Notes under the pieces: generated by a model
Database searches by the model: none
Told to the model about the DNA's origin: nothing
Seen by the model: the letters and a program-made list of their open reading frames with translations, nothing else
Assembly: GCA_018380885.1 (NCBI GenBank)
Contig: JAGZSY010000014.1
Span: 1-64,000 of the forward strand
Length of the DNA stretch: 64,000 nucleotides
Direction of reading: 5' to 3'
DNA from: Enterocloster asparagiformis
GTDB lineage: Bacteria; Bacillota; Clostridia; Lachnospirales; Lachnospiraceae
Shown: positions 7,801 through 15,870 of the stretch, piece after piece
Position numbering within the stretch: the first letter of the stretch is position 1
Layout: the number at the start of each line of letters is the position of its first letter
Translations under genes and position numbers: made by a program

Positions 7801-9426
7801 TTATGCCTCGTCCACAATCTGGGGCAGGGCAAAACGCCGGATGATCTCCTCCGCCGTCTTTAAGCCGTCCATGGCCGCGGAGGTGATTCCCCCCGCGTAG
7901 CCCGCCCCCTCCCCGCAGGGATAAATTCCGCCCACAGAGCTCTGTAATCCCTGGTCCCTGGGGATGCGCACCGGCGAGCTGGTACGGCTCTCGATGCCTG
8001 CCAAAATGGCATCCGGGCGGGAAAAGCCGCGGATCATGCCCTCAAAGGCCTCCACGCCCTCAATCAGCGCGCCGGACAGCTCCTCGGGCCAGAGCTGACG
8101 CAGGTTGCAGAAGGCGTAGCCGCCCTTAAACTGCGGTTGGACCCCGCCGAACCCTGGGGAGGACTTGCGGTTGTCCTTAAAATCGCCGTAGAGCTGAACC
8201 GGGATTTTCCCGCCGCCCAGAGCAAAGGCCCGCTCCTCCAGCTGGCGCTGGAAATGCATGCCGCCCAGCGGGGTGGCATCCGGGAAATCTTCCGGCGTCA
8301 CTGTCACGATCAGAGCGCTGTTGGCGTTCTCACCGGCCCGGCCGTGATAGCTCATGCCGTTGACCGCCAGACGCCCCGGCTCCGAGGAGGCGTCCACCAC
8401 GTAGCCGCCCGGACACATGCAGAAGGAATACACGCCCCGCCCCGAGGAGGCCTTCCAGGTCACCTTGTAGCTGGCCGCCCCCAACTCGCCCACCTGTTCC
8501 CTGCCATACTGGCTTAAGTTGATCATGGACTGGGGATGCTGGATGCGCAGCCCCACGGCAAAGGCCTTGGCCTCCATGGGGATACCGCGCCGGCACAGCA
8601 TCTCAAAGGTATCCCGGGCGCTGTGGCCGATGGCTAACACCGCGGCCTCGGCGGGAATCCGCCGGGCCCCGCCCACAATCAGCGCGCTCAGATGCCCGTC
8701 CTTTAGCTCCACATCCGTCACCTGGCTCATGAAGTGCACCTGCCCGCCCAGGTTTATGATCTCCCTGCGGATGGCCTTCACCACCAGGCTCAGCACATCC
8801 GTGCCGATGTGAGGCTTGTTGACGTAGAGGATGGACGGGTCTGCTCCGAACTCCACCAGGATGCGCAGCACCTCCCGGTTGCGCCCCGAGGCGTCCTTCA
8901 CCAGAGTGTTCAGCTTTCCGTCGGAGAACGTGCCCGCTCCGCCCTCGCCGAACTGCACGTTGGAGTCCGGGTTTAAGCCCCTGCCCTCCCAGAAGGCGGC
9001 CACCTGCCGGGTGCGGGCATCCACGTCCTGGCCGCGCTCCAGCAGAATGGGCCGGTACCCCTTTTTCGCCAGCAGCAGTCCGCAGAAAAGTCCCGCCGGC
9101 CCTGTGCCCACCACCACCGGCGGGTGATCCAGGCGCTCTTCCCCGCACTGGGGGCAGCGATAAGCTTTTTCCTGGGAAACCGTTACGTTCCGGTCTCTCA
9201 ATCTATGTACCAGCTGCTGTTCCCCCGCGCCGTCCAGACCGCCCACGGCCACGTCCACCACATAGCTGTAGTTGATCTCCGGCTTTTTTCGGGCGTCCAC
9301 CGACTGCTTGACAATATTCAGTTTTGCTATGCGGCCTTCCCTGATCCGCAGCGCCTTGGCTGCTTTGGCCCTCAGGCCCTCCTCGCTGTGGCCCAGCGGC
9401 ATTTTTAACTGATTGATCCGAATCAT
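7801..9426 (-). CDS. FAD-dependent dehydrogenase, COG2509 type
   Basis: This 541-residue flavoprotein has an unknown substrate. An N-terminal domain of about 80 residues precedes an FAD-binding Rossmann site (GTGPAGLFCG, near residue 105). The family block EGGAGTFSDGKLNT follows, and the C-terminus has GIYPCGEGAGYAGGITSAA, a second FAD contact. A longer frame reaches 9585, but the ATG at 9426 overlaps the stop of the upstream flavoprotein gene in an ATGA, and the family normally begins IRINQ-like, so that start is used. Related proteins are often annotated as uncharacterised dehydrogenases. Pairing with a HI0933-type flavoprotein suggests a joint but undefined redox task. Confidence 0.88.
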   Translation of the reverse strand: MIRINQLKMPLGHSEEGLRAKAAKALRIREGRIAKLNIVKQSVDARKKPEINYSYVVDVAVGGLDGAGEQQLVHRLRDRNVTVSQEKAYRCPQCGEERLDHPPVVVGTGPAGLFCGLLLAKKGYRPILLERGQDVDARTRQVAAFWEGRGLNPDSNVQFGEGGAGTFSDGKLNTLVKDASGRNREVLRILVEFGADPSILYVNKPHIGTDVLSLVVKAIRREIINLGGQVHFMSQVTDVELKDGHLSALIVGGARRIPAEAAVLAIGHSARDTFEMLCRRGIPMEAKAFAVGLRIQHPQSMINLSQYGREQVGELGAASYKVTWKASSGRGVYSFCMCPGGYVVDASSEPGRLAVNGMSYHGRAGENANSALIVTVTPEDFPDATPLGGMHFQRQLEERAFALGGGKIPVQLYGDFKDNRKSSPGFGGVQPQFKGGYAFCNLRQLWPEELSGALIEGVEAFEGMIRGFSRPDAILAGIESRTSSPVRIPRDQGLQSSVGGIYPCGEGAGYAGGITSAAMDGLKTAEEIIRRFALPQIVDEA

Positions 9427-10766
9427 GAGCTCTCTGTTTTCTCCCGTCGTTTTATAGGATTGCGGCCCCTGGCCGCGTTTGTCCCCGCAATGGCGCCGCT
9501 GGACCAGGCAAATTGCAGGTTGTAGCCGCCGCAGATGCCATCCACATCCAGAATCTCCCCCGCCAGATACAGCCCCGGCGCGCATCGCGACTCCATGGTT
9601 GCCGGGTCCACCTGGCGCGTGTCCACGCCGCCGCAGCAGACCTGGGCGTTGGCAAAGGGATTCACGCTCATGACCAGGGCCTGGTATGATTTCAGCTGTT
9701 CCAGCAGCCTTGCCAGCTGTCTGTTTTTCAGTCCGCCGGCCGGCAGGGCCGGCTCGATCCCGGCGGCTTGCAGCAGCACTGCGGCCAGCTTCCTGTTAAG
9801 CAGCCCCACAAACAGCTCCTCCGCAGTTTTGTAGCCCAGGCGCCGCGCGCGCTCCCGCAGGCGTTCAAAGGCCTGCTCCTGCGGCCAGGCGGGCAGGAAA
9901 TCCACCTGCACGGTGACGCGCTTGCCCGCGTCCAGCGCTCTGGCCGCAAAACGGCTGATCTGGAAGGTGGGGATGCCGGACAGGCCGTAGTCCGTCAGCT
10001 GCAGCTCCCCCGTGTCCTCGGCCAAAAGGGCGCCGTCTGCGTAAAGGCTCAGGCGGGCCTCCGTGCGGATTCCTGCCAGCTGTTTGTAGTGCCGGCCCTG
10101 GCAGCGCAGCTGCACCAGAGCCGGCAGAGGCTTGATCACCTTGTGCCCCAGCCCCCTGGCCAGCTCATAACCGCTGCCGTCGGAACCGGTGCTCGGCGCC
10201 GCCTTGGAGCCGGCCGCCAGGATCACCGCGTCCGCCCTCAAGTCTCCCTGTCCGGTGGCCACCACATAGCCGGACCGCCCGGGCTGCGGATTATCTCCCC
10301 CGTTTTCTCTGCCCCCGGCCTCGGGGCGTCTTTCCGTTTGCCCGGACGAGCCCGCCGGGCTGGGGCTGATCCCCTTGGCCTCGCAGCCAGTGAGCACCAC
10401 AACGCCCAGCCGCTCCACCTCCCGGCGCAGCACGTCCAAAACAGCGCTGGCCTGGTCGCTGTTGGGGTAAATGTAGCCGCCTCTGCTCCTGGTCTCGATG
10501 CCCAGCTCCCGGAAAAAATCCAGGGTCGCTTCCACCGGAAATCCCTCCAACACCTTCAGCGGAAACTCCGGCTGGCCGCAGCGGTAGCACTCCGGCCGCA
10601 TATCCAGATTCGTCATATTGCAGCGGCCGTTGCCGGTGGAGAGGATCTTCTTCCCCACCCGGTCCATATGTTCCACAATCGTCACGTCGGCCCCCTGGCG
10701 GGCGCCGCAAATGGCGGCAACCAGACCGCTGGCTCCGCCTCCGATGATGATAATCTTCCGTTTCAT
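9423..10766 (-). CDS. HI0933/YhiN-family flavoprotein
   Basis: This 447-residue NAD(P)/FAD-dependent oxidoreductase-like protein starts with the FAD motif GGGASGLVAA. It also has STGNGRCNMTN, a family hallmark near residue 45, and a C-terminal GGYNLQFAWSSG box that closes the FAD site. The middle, near residues 150-175, has a low-complexity Gly/Arg/Glu-rich insertion. Members are called aminoacetone oxidases or BaiN-like in databases, but substrate assignments are weak. This is the first gene of the run down to lepB. A sigma-A promoter lies about 60 bases upstream and the stop overlaps the next start. Confidence 0.88.
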   Translation of the reverse strand: MKRKIIIIGGGASGLVAAICGARQGADVTIVEHMDRVGKKILSTGNGRCNMTNLDMRPECYRCGQPEFPLKVLEGFPVEATLDFFRELGIETRSRGGYIYPNSDQASAVLDVLRREVERLGVVVLTGCEAKGISPSPAGSSGQTERRPEAGGRENGGDNPQPGRSGYVVATGQGDLRADAVILAAGSKAAPSTGSDGSGYELARGLGHKVIKPLPALVQLRCQGRHYKQLAGIRTEARLSLYADGALLAEDTGELQLTDYGLSGIPTFQISRFAARALDAGKRVTVQVDFLPAWPQEQAFERLRERARRLGYKTAEELFVGLLNRKLAAVLLQAAGIEPALPAGGLKNRQLARLLEQLKSYQALVMSVNPFANAQVCCGGVDTRQVDPATMESRCAPGLYLAGEILDVDGICGGYNLQFAWSSGAIAGTNAARGRNPIKRREKTESS

Positions 10767-10823
10767 TTATCTCTTCCCATCCCTTACTGCGGGCCGCAGA
10801 CCACGCCCGCTGGTTCGAAGTAC

Positions 10824-10852
10824 ATTTTATCTGTTTTCTCCGTACATTTCAA
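10824..10852 (-). promoter_or_regulatory. Sigma-A promoter for the flavoprotein-proline-lepB operon
   Basis: TTGAAA, a 17-base spacer and TAAAAT lie about 60 bases before the first ATG. No terminator was seen between this promoter and 4091, so seven genes may be transcribed together. Confidence 0.7.
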
Positions 10853-10917
10853 CACTTTTCACATAATTCTCACACCCGGAACCCAATCCGGCCTCCGGGG
10901 CCGCGCTCCCCGGCCCC

Positions 10918-11313
10918 TCAGCTGGTGTAGGACTCCAGATAATGGTACACATCCATCATGTTCGGAAACCAGATGCCCTCCATCAGCCGCTCCCGCTCCG
11001 TCTCCGGGAAATCCGTGATTGGGATGTGGGTGTAGAGACAGATGGTGCTCTGGTCCTTGCTGAACACCAGCAGGAACCCGGATTCCGCCACCAGGTAAAA
11101 CTCTCTCTCAGGCCCTGTCTCCAGGACCGGTTTCACCTCGTCCTGGTTCACGGCCACCTGATTCTCCAGCTCATCGACGGTCTCGGTTTCCACCGCGGTC
11201 CCCGGCAGCGCCTGCTCCTGGCGGAGGCTGTAGCGGGTCACGGCGTAGCCCACGATCAGGCAGACGATGGACGTGGCAATAAATAACAGAAAGCAGTACA
11301 TATACTTCTTCAT
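10918..11313 (-). CDS. BofC C-terminal-domain protein
   Basis: This 131-residue protein has one N-terminal membrane segment or uncleaved signal (YCFLLFIATSIVCLIVGYAV). After a short acidic linker, residues 60-131 match the BofC C-terminal domain: FYLVAESGFLLVF, then LYTHIPITDFPE, then MMDVYHYLESYTS. In Bacillus subtilis BofC restrains SpoIVB signalling to sigma-K in the space between the two spore membranes, where this topology would place it. The start at 11313 is chosen from AAGGAGG. It follows a SpoVB-like flippase gene and a strong hairpin, so it is the distal part of a sporulation-leaning operon. Functional equivalence to BofC is inferred. Confidence 0.75.
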   Translation of the reverse strand: MKKYMYCFLLFIATSIVCLIVGYAVTRYSLRQEQALPGTAVETETVDELENQVAVNQDEVKPVLETGPEREFYLVAESGFLLVFSKDQSTICLYTHIPITDFPETERERLMEGIWFPNMMDVYHYLESYTS

Positions 11314-11338
11314 GGAATAAACCCTCCTTGTAGACGAG

Positions 11339-11384
11339 TACTGCATTGCGCGGATCCCCAGGGATTCAGCTGCGCAATGCAGTA
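11339..11384. repeat. Perfect 13-base inverted repeat ahead of the BofC-like gene
   Basis: TACTGCATTGCGC and GCGCAATGCAGTA flank a 20-base centre that can itself pair (GAATCCC with GGGATCC). No T-run follows on the minus strand, so it is not a classic terminator. It lies in the leader of the BofC-like gene, 26 bases from its start, and could be a processing or stability element. Confidence 0.75.
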
Positions 11385-11442
11385 TTAGTATCTGCTTTCT
11401 GTTCAGTTTTTAATCACATATACAATTTTTTCTGAGAATTAT

Positions 11443-13158
11443 TTACAGCAGCTTCATCCGCTCTAAAAGCGGGATCAGCCTTCTTCCGCCGGGCATCCCC
11501 GCCAATTCCTTGCGGCCCACGCCTTTAAATTTCACCAAAAGCACGCCGTACACCGCCACTGCGGCCAGGATTGCGGGCAGAACCTGCACCACCAGCCACA
11601 GCCGGCGGTCCGCCGCTCCCGCGGGAACTGCCAGGCGGATCAGGCGGTAAACCGCGTAGGCGGCCGCCCCCATGAACAGGGCGCTGACGCCGGGCACCAC
11701 AAAGGTCTTGCGGTACTCCTGGCGGTAATCCGCGATGCGCGCAATGGCCCTGCCGTTGAGGATGCACATAAAAAACGCGAATAAAATATTGGCAAACACC
11801 ACGCTGTAGATTCCCCATTTGGCCCCCAGAAGCATAGCTTCCAGAGCGGCCACGTGAAGGGCCAGGGAAATGCAGGCGTTGCGCAGCGGGATATTCATGT
11901 GGTTTAAGCCCTGCAAAATAGCGTTGGTCACTGTGGACAGGGAATAGAACACCACCGCCAGGGAGCCGACCATAGTCAGCCGGATCACGGTGAGGTTGTC
12001 CTCGCTGCCGAACAGCAGGTTGTTGATGGGCGCGGACAGCACGGTAAGGCCCACCGCCGCCGGAATGGCGATCACCATAGAGAACCGCACTGCGGTGGCG
12101 ATCCGCTCCAAAATCTGCTCCCGGTTCCCGCTGGCCACCGCCCGGCTCAGGGAGGGGATCAGGGACGAGGACAGCGCGTTGGAGACTGCCACCGGGATGT
12201 TGAAGAGCAGCTGATAATACCCTAAAACTCCCCACAGCGTGGCAATGGTCACCGCCGAATGGCCCAGGCGGTCCATCCCCTGGCCAAAGAAATAGTTGTC
12301 CAGCACATTGCTGATATTGTACACCGTGCTGCTGAGCACAATGGGCAGGATGGTGATGGTCAGCGTGTGGGCCAGCTGGCGGTAGGATTCCAGCCTGCCG
12401 CTCACGTCGGCCTCAGCCAGCCTGCGCCGCTCCGGCGTCTGAGCGCGGGTCAGAAAAATAAAAAAGATCAGCGCCGTCAGCGCTCCGGCGCCCGTGCCGA
12501 TGGTGCCCCCCGCCGCGCCCAGGGCGTAGGAATACTCCGTGGCGCCCCTGGCCTGGTTCAAGGAGGTGCCCACCTTAAACAGAATGGCGGCCGCGGCTAC
12601 GCTGACAATGGCGTTTACAATCTGCTCCAAAATCTGCGAGATCGCGGTGGGGACCATGGAGCCCGTACCCTGAAAATATCCCCGCAGCACGCCCAGATAG
12701 GCCATAATCCAGATCGTGGGGGCCAGGGTCTTTAACGCGTACATGGAAAACGGAGTCTTGATCATCCGGGCGAAGCTCTCCGCCCCGAACCAGAGCACCC
12801 CGGCGGCCACCGCGCCCACCACCGTGGCGTAGGCCAGGGACGCCCGCAATATCCTGCGGCTGTTCTGGTGCTCCTCCCTGGCAATCCGGGTGGCCACCAT
12901 CTTGGAGACCGCCACCGGCATGCTGTAGGAGGACAGAATCAGCAGAATATTGTACACGCCGAAGGAGGAGGTGTAGTATCCGTTGCCTCTTTTTCCGATA
13001 ATGTTGCTCAGCGGAATGCGGTAAAACATTCCGATCATACGGACCACAATGCCCGTGATGGCCAGGATGCTGCCCTGGATCACAAAATTGGCAGCCTTTT
13101 TGCCGCCCGGAGATGTGCTCTTGCGGTTTCCGTTCTGTTCTTTTGTCGATGCGCTCAT
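11443..13158 (-). CDS. SpoVB/MurJ-like polysaccharide flippase
   Basis: This 571-residue MOP-superfamily membrane protein has about 14 predicted membrane segments. The first block (IQGSILAITGIVVRMIGMFY, then RIPLSNIIG) is typical of the SpoVB group. Members move lipid-linked glycans or cell-wall precursors across the membrane. Bacillus SpoVB is needed for spore cortex, and paralogues such as MurJ serve vegetative wall. The soluble N-terminal tail of about 25 residues is Ser/Lys/Gly rich. Only 6 bases separate it from the DUF3048 gene upstream. Its place in an operon with yqfC/yqfD and a BofC-like gene supports a sporulation role, but sequence alone cannot distinguish SpoVB from a paralogue. 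Confidence 0.85.
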   Translation of the reverse strand: MSASTKEQNGNRKSTSPGGKKAANFVIQGSILAITGIVVRMIGMFYRIPLSNIIGKRGNGYYTSSFGVYNILLILSSYSMPVAVSKMVATRIAREEHQNSRRILRASLAYATVVGAVAAGVLWFGAESFARMIKTPFSMYALKTLAPTIWIMAYLGVLRGYFQGTGSMVPTAISQILEQIVNAIVSVAAAAILFKVGTSLNQARGATEYSYALGAAGGTIGTGAGALTALIFFIFLTRAQTPERRRLAEADVSGRLESYRQLAHTLTITILPIVLSSTVYNISNVLDNYFFGQGMDRLGHSAVTIATLWGVLGYYQLLFNIPVAVSNALSSSLIPSLSRAVASGNREQILERIATAVRFSMVIAIPAAVGLTVLSAPINNLLFGSEDNLTVIRLTMVGSLAVVFYSLSTVTNAILQGLNHMNIPLRNACISLALHVAALEAMLLGAKWGIYSVVFANILFAFFMCILNGRAIARIADYRQEYRKTFVVPGVSALFMGAAAYAVYRLIRLAVPAGAADRRLWLVVQVLPAILAAVAVYGVLLVKFKGVGRKELAGMPGGRRLIPLLERMKLL

Positions 13159-13164
13159 GAATGG

Positions 13165-14313
13165 TTACTCTTTTCCTGTAATTTCAATTTTATTAAAATC
13201 CCGGGTAGGGATGATGCAGACCCAGGTCTTGCCCTGATTCAGCACAATCTCGTTGTGTTCCAGATCATAGTAGTGGGTGACCCCGAACTCCCCGTCCTTC
13301 TCCCAGCTGATGGGAATGGCTTGTCCGCCGGTGATAAAATAGCCGCACTCCGCCGCGTGGACGTTGATGTTCAAATATTCCGTGGTGGCGTAATGACCTG
13401 TCTGGCAGCACTGAAAAATCACGTTTTTCACCGTGATGGGCCCCTCGTTTCCCTGGTGGACGCCGCCGTACTGATAGCGGTGGTACAAGCCGTCCTCCTG
13501 GTCGTAGAGGAAATATGCCTTATTCATAGTATACCCGGGTTTTACCGTATCAGCCGCCATCACGCCGGGGCGGTCCTTCAGCAGATCGGTCACGCCGTCC
13601 CTGGCGAACAGATAATGCCCCTGATAGGCGGAGTCGTATTCCTGGGAATAGCCCAGCTTTTTAATGGACTCCTGCAGGCGCGGGCCGCTGGAATAGGCGT
13701 TGTGGGGCGCCTTGCGGTCGCTGGAGCGGTAGTAGGCCACGGTCCCGATGCCGTCGAGCCCGTTGATGTTGTCCACGTTTGCCAGGTAGGGCTTGGCAAA
13801 GGTGCTCTGCCCGTAGTGAGCGTAGATGGCGTCGAACTCCCGGGCAAAATACGTGTAGTAGGTCCGGCAGCTGCGCACCGAGCCGATGCGCTCCAAATCG
13901 TCGTAATCCTCAATGATGGACATATAGCGGTTCATGTCCCCCTCCACCGGCGCCTCATAGACCACGCCGGCCCGGTTGATGCCGTACTGGGGCAAAGCCT
14001 GCTTGTCGTTGCTCATCATAATCGCAATGGGGCGCCGGTCGGCCTTGGCCGTGTCCGTGATCTCACCGGTCAGATAGCTGCGGATCAGCGCATCCTCCGC
14101 CACCCGCTCCTCCGGCAGATAGTAGGGCGGCAAATCCGAGTTTTCCGGTTCGGCCTCCGTGGTCGTGGTCTCGATGCGAATTTCCGCCGACGTGGTGACG
14201 GGCTTTGTCTCCTCCGCCGTGGTGATCTCCACATAGGTCTGTTTGGCGCAGCCGCTCAAAAGTGCCGCTGCAAACAAAATTCCCGCCATACGCTTCCATT
14301 GCGCCTTTTTCAT
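13165..14313 (-). CDS. DUF3048 lipoprotein (YerB-like)
   Basis: This 382-residue exported lipoprotein has a signal peptide ending in the lipobox LLSGC, so Cys 22 or so would be lipidated. A Thr/Glu-rich tether (about residues 25-65) leads to a DUF3048 domain: RPIAIMMSNDKQALPQYG, VVYEAPVEGDMNRYM, and RIGSVRSCRTYY with AREFDAIYAHYGQS. A second module ends with TWVCIIPTRDFNK. The biochemical role of the family is unknown. It overlaps the ybeY stop by an ATGA and is followed closely by the flippase gene, so it is probably co-translated with them and may act at the envelope during sporulation. Confidence 0.9.
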   Translation of the reverse strand: MKKAQWKRMAGILFAAALLSGCAKQTYVEITTAEETKPVTTSAEIRIETTTTEAEPENSDLPPYYLPEERVAEDALIRSYLTGEITDTAKADRRPIAIMMSNDKQALPQYGINRAGVVYEAPVEGDMNRYMSIIEDYDDLERIGSVRSCRTYYTYFAREFDAIYAHYGQSTFAKPYLANVDNINGLDGIGTVAYYRSSDRKAPHNAYSSGPRLQESIKKLGYSQEYDSAYQGHYLFARDGVTDLLKDRPGVMAADTVKPGYTMNKAYFLYDQEDGLYHRYQYGGVHQGNEGPITVKNVIFQCCQTGHYATTEYLNINVHAAECGYFITGGQAIPISWEKDGEFGVTHYYDLEHNEIVLNQGKTWVCIIPTRDFNKIEITGKE

Positions 14314-14807
14314 CTCGTGTACCCCCTGCGTTCCAGAATTTCATTCTGTCTGGCTTCCATCAACAGGCGTTCGCCGTCCTCCATGTGGTCGTAGCCGCAC
14401 AGATGGAGCATGCTGTGAGCCACCAGAAAGGCCAGCTCCCTGGTCTGGGAGTGGCCGTATTTCTCCGCCTGCTCCTCCACCTTGTCCACGCTGATCACAA
14501 TATCCCCCAGCATCAGCTCCCCCGTCTCAGGGTTAAAGTAGTCCTCCACCGATTCCTCCACGTGGTCGAAATCCGCGGGAGCCTCGTAATCCACCATGGG
14601 AAAGCTCAACACATCCGTGGGCGCGTCGATGCCGCGGTGATCACGGTTGATCTCCCGGATGGCGTCGTTGTCCGTCAAAATCACGCTGACCTCCGCCTCG
14701 TAGGGGCATTTCTCGTAATCCAGGGACTCGTTCACCACATCCCGGATGATCTCCTCGTAGGGCAGCTTCAGCTTTTTCTCCGCCTCGTATTCAATGGTTA
14801 TGGTCAT
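14310..14807 (-). CDS. ybeY: Endoribonuclease YbeY, rRNA maturation factor
   Basis: YbeY is a zinc metalloprotein needed for 16S rRNA 3-prime end maturation and ribosome quality control. The zinc site HSMLHLCGYDH is intact near residues 125-135, and the RNA-facing segment LSFPMVDYE is present. With the ATG at 14807 (AAAGGAG upstream) the length is 165 residues, normal for the family. A longer frame is Arg/Pro rich and only reads the complement of the phoH end. It follows phoH, its usual neighbour, and overlaps the DUF3048 gene by 4 bases. Confidence 0.96.
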   Translation of the reverse strand: MTITIEYEAEKKLKLPYEEIIRDVVNESLDYEKCPYEAEVSVILTDNDAIREINRDHRGIDAPTDVLSFPMVDYEAPADFDHVEESVEDYFNPETGELMLGDIVISVDKVEEQAEKYGHSQTRELAFLVAHSMLHLCGYDHMEDGERLLMEARQNEILERRGYTR

Positions 14808-14865
14808 AGCTTGTTTTCTCCTTTGTCTGGCGTGAGGGCGCAGCAGCGCAGCCCGCCCCTGTCTG

Positions 14866-15870
14866 TCATGAGCGTTCCCGCTCCCTGGTCCTGCGGGCGT
14901 GGGCCGTGGACTTGCCCTTCTGCTCAAAGTCGTCGTAGGCCTGGACAATTTTCTGTACCAGGGGATGGCGCACCACGTCGGAGCTGCTCAGGTAGCAGAA
15001 GCCGATGTCGTCGATCCGCCGCAAAACCTTGATGGCCGTGTCCAGGCCCGAGGTGGCTCCGCTGGGCAGGTCCTTCTGGGTCTGGTCGCCGGTGACAATC
15101 ACCTTGGAGCCGAAGCCGATGCGGGTCAGGAACATTTTCATCTGGGCCGGCGTGGTGTTCTGGGCCTCGTCCAGGATAATATAGGCGTTGTCCAATGTGC
15201 GGCCGCGCATGTAAGCCAGGGGCGCCACCTCGATCAGCCCCTTCTCCGAATTGTGCAGGTAGCTCTCCGCGCCCATGATCTGGTACAGGGCGTCGTAGAG
15301 AGGCCGCAGATAGGGGTCTATCTTGCTCTGCAGATCGCCGGGCAGAAAGCCCAGCTTCTCCCCCGCCTCGATGGCCGGCCGGGTCAGGATGATCCGCCCC
15401 ACCTCTCCGTTCTTAAACGCCTGGATCGCCATGGCCATGGCCAGATAGGTCTTGCCCGTGCCGGCCGGTCCTATGCCGAACACGATCATTTTCTTGCGGA
15501 TGGCGTCCACGTACTGCTTCTGTCCCATGGTCTTGGGCTTCACCGGCTTGCCGGTGATGGTGCGGCAGATAATGTCCTTGTCGATCTCCAGAATCTGCCC
15601 GTCGCTCTCCGTGAAGGAGAGGGACAGGGCGTAGTCCACGTTCTGCTCCGTGATGGAATTGCCCCGCTTAGACAGCTCCACCAGATTGTTAAAAACACTT
15701 TTGGCCTGGCGGATGGTCTGCTCAGGCCCGATTAATTTGATTTCGCCGTCCCTGGCAATGATGGTCACGTGCAGGGTGCGCTCTATTTTCTTTAAGTATG
15801 AGTCAAACTGCCCGCATACGTTGCGTTCATGTTCAACCGGGATGTCGATCATGGTCTCGATAACACTCAT
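14866..15870 (-). CDS. phoH: PhoH-like ATPase
   Basis: This 334-residue cytoplasmic P-loop ATPase belongs to the PhoH1 group. An N-terminal KH-like region (about residues 20-110) precedes Walker A GPAGTGKTYLAMAMA and Walker B AYIILDEAQNTTPAQMKMFL, and the sensor VTGDQTQKDLP follows. The C-terminal tail is rich in Arg and Lys, suggesting nucleic-acid contact. The role is thought to be RNA-related because of constant linkage to ybeY, but no activity is settled. The start overlaps the yqfD stop in ATGA. Confidence 0.95.
   Translation of the reverse strand: MSVIETMIDIPVEHERNVCGQFDSYLKKIERTLHVTIIARDGEIKLIGPEQTIRQAKSVFNNLVELSKRGNSITEQNVDYALSLSFTESDGQILEIDKDIICRTITGKPVKPKTMGQKQYVDAIRKKMIVFGIGPAGTGKTYLAMAMAIQAFKNGEVGRIILTRPAIEAGEKLGFLPGDLQSKIDPYLRPLYDALYQIMGAESYLHNSEKGLIEVAPLAYMRGRTLDNAYIILDEAQNTTPAQMKMFLTRIGFGSKVIVTGDQTQKDLPSGATSGLDTAIKVLRRIDDIGFCYLSSSDVVRHPLVQKIVQAYDDFEQKGKSTAHARRTRERERS

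Noticed and set aside
9427..9585. Longer N-terminus of the COG2509 flavoprotein
   Set aside because: It reads the upstream flavoprotein gene out of frame. The ATGA overlap and family start support 9426.
14808..14948. Longer N-terminus of YbeY
   Set aside because: The extension is Arg/Pro-rich and overlaps the end of phoH. AAAGGAG supports 14807.
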